Positions 63,967 to 64,000 of a DNA stretch of 64,000 nucleotides are shown in pieces; position 1 is the stretch's first letter, and each line of letters starts with the position of its first letter. A program made the translations under genes and the position numbers. This DNA is from Sedimentisphaera salicampi (GTDB lineage Bacteria; Planctomycetota; Phycisphaerae; Sedimentisphaerales; Sedimentisphaeraceae): contig NZ_CP021023.1 in assembly GCF_002117005.1 (NCBI RefSeq), forward strand, positions 620,001 through 684,000. The letters run 5' to 3'. The notes under the pieces were generated by a model. That model saw only the letters and a program-made list of their open reading frames with translations. It did no database searches and was not told where the DNA came from.

Positions 63967-64000
63967 TTTACATCTCTGCTCGTTCCTGCAGTGTTAAATT

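Overview
The window looks like chromosome of an anaerobic, polysaccharide-degrading member of the Planctomycetota, most likely class Phycisphaerae (Sedimentisphaerales-like). This is inferred from secreted proteins carrying a short dockerin-like Ca-binding module (D-x-N-x-D-G followed by D-x-x-x-F-x-x-x-W), PEP-CTERM sorting tails, Tat-exported sulfatases and glycosidases, and a full V/A-type ATPase beside a full F-type ATPase. I could not run a database search, so the taxonomic call is an inference.

Layout. 1-6964: an M60-like mucin-type peptidase (cut by the window edge), a sulfatase, a DUF1015 protein next to a class V aminotransferase (possibly serine metabolism), and a secreted five-bladed-propeller glycosidase. 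7064-10204: leucine operon, with a promoter, a 26-codon leader ORF ending in a run of Leu codons, hairpins, leuA, leuC and a strong terminator. 10228-17735 (minus strand): DUF1573 protein, nadA, a cysteine operon (Rrf2 regulator-cysK-cysE), a radical SAM protein, kdsA and a secreted dockerin-PASTA-SUMF1 protein. 17899-27305 (minus): V/A-type ATPase operon in the order cytidylate-kinase-like gene, H, I, K, E, C, F, A, B, D. 27306-30374: repeat-rich intergenic DNA around a GLUG-repeat surface protein. 30375-34889: S9 peptidase, single-domain response regulator, family 6 DNA glycosylase, and two overlapping YkgJ-type cysteine-cluster proteins. 34910-42305: F-type ATPase genes (I-like, a, c, b, delta, alpha, then a 305-bp repeat-bounded spacer, then gamma, beta, epsilon). 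42366-48774 (minus): two PEP-CTERM proteins and two large LamG/dockerin surface proteins.

48525-52349 is a rearranged block. A 490-bp segment (uxaE terminator, promoter and first codons of a LamG gene) occurs twice and brackets a GH32 fructosidase gene, a single ORF fused from a sugar-porter fragment, a GH38 alpha-mannosidase fragment and an IS30 transposase fragment, and the left end of an IS4-family element. It is followed by uxaE (tagaturonate epimerase), a GH92 mannosidase and an unrecognised secreted protein. 57474-60646 is an integration hot spot: tRNA-Arg(CCG), an intact IS4-family element with a 9-bp target duplication, tRNA-Gly(CCC) and a tyrosine recombinase. 60930-63966 encodes a sugar ABC importer (binding protein and two permeases, no ATPase).

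The most notable observations are the leucine leader upstream of leuA, the two rotary ATPases whose rotor-ring residues suggest different coupling ions (Na+ for V-type, H+ for F-type), the three-way chimeric ORF, and the duplicated promoter that now points toward the GH32 gene through IS debris.
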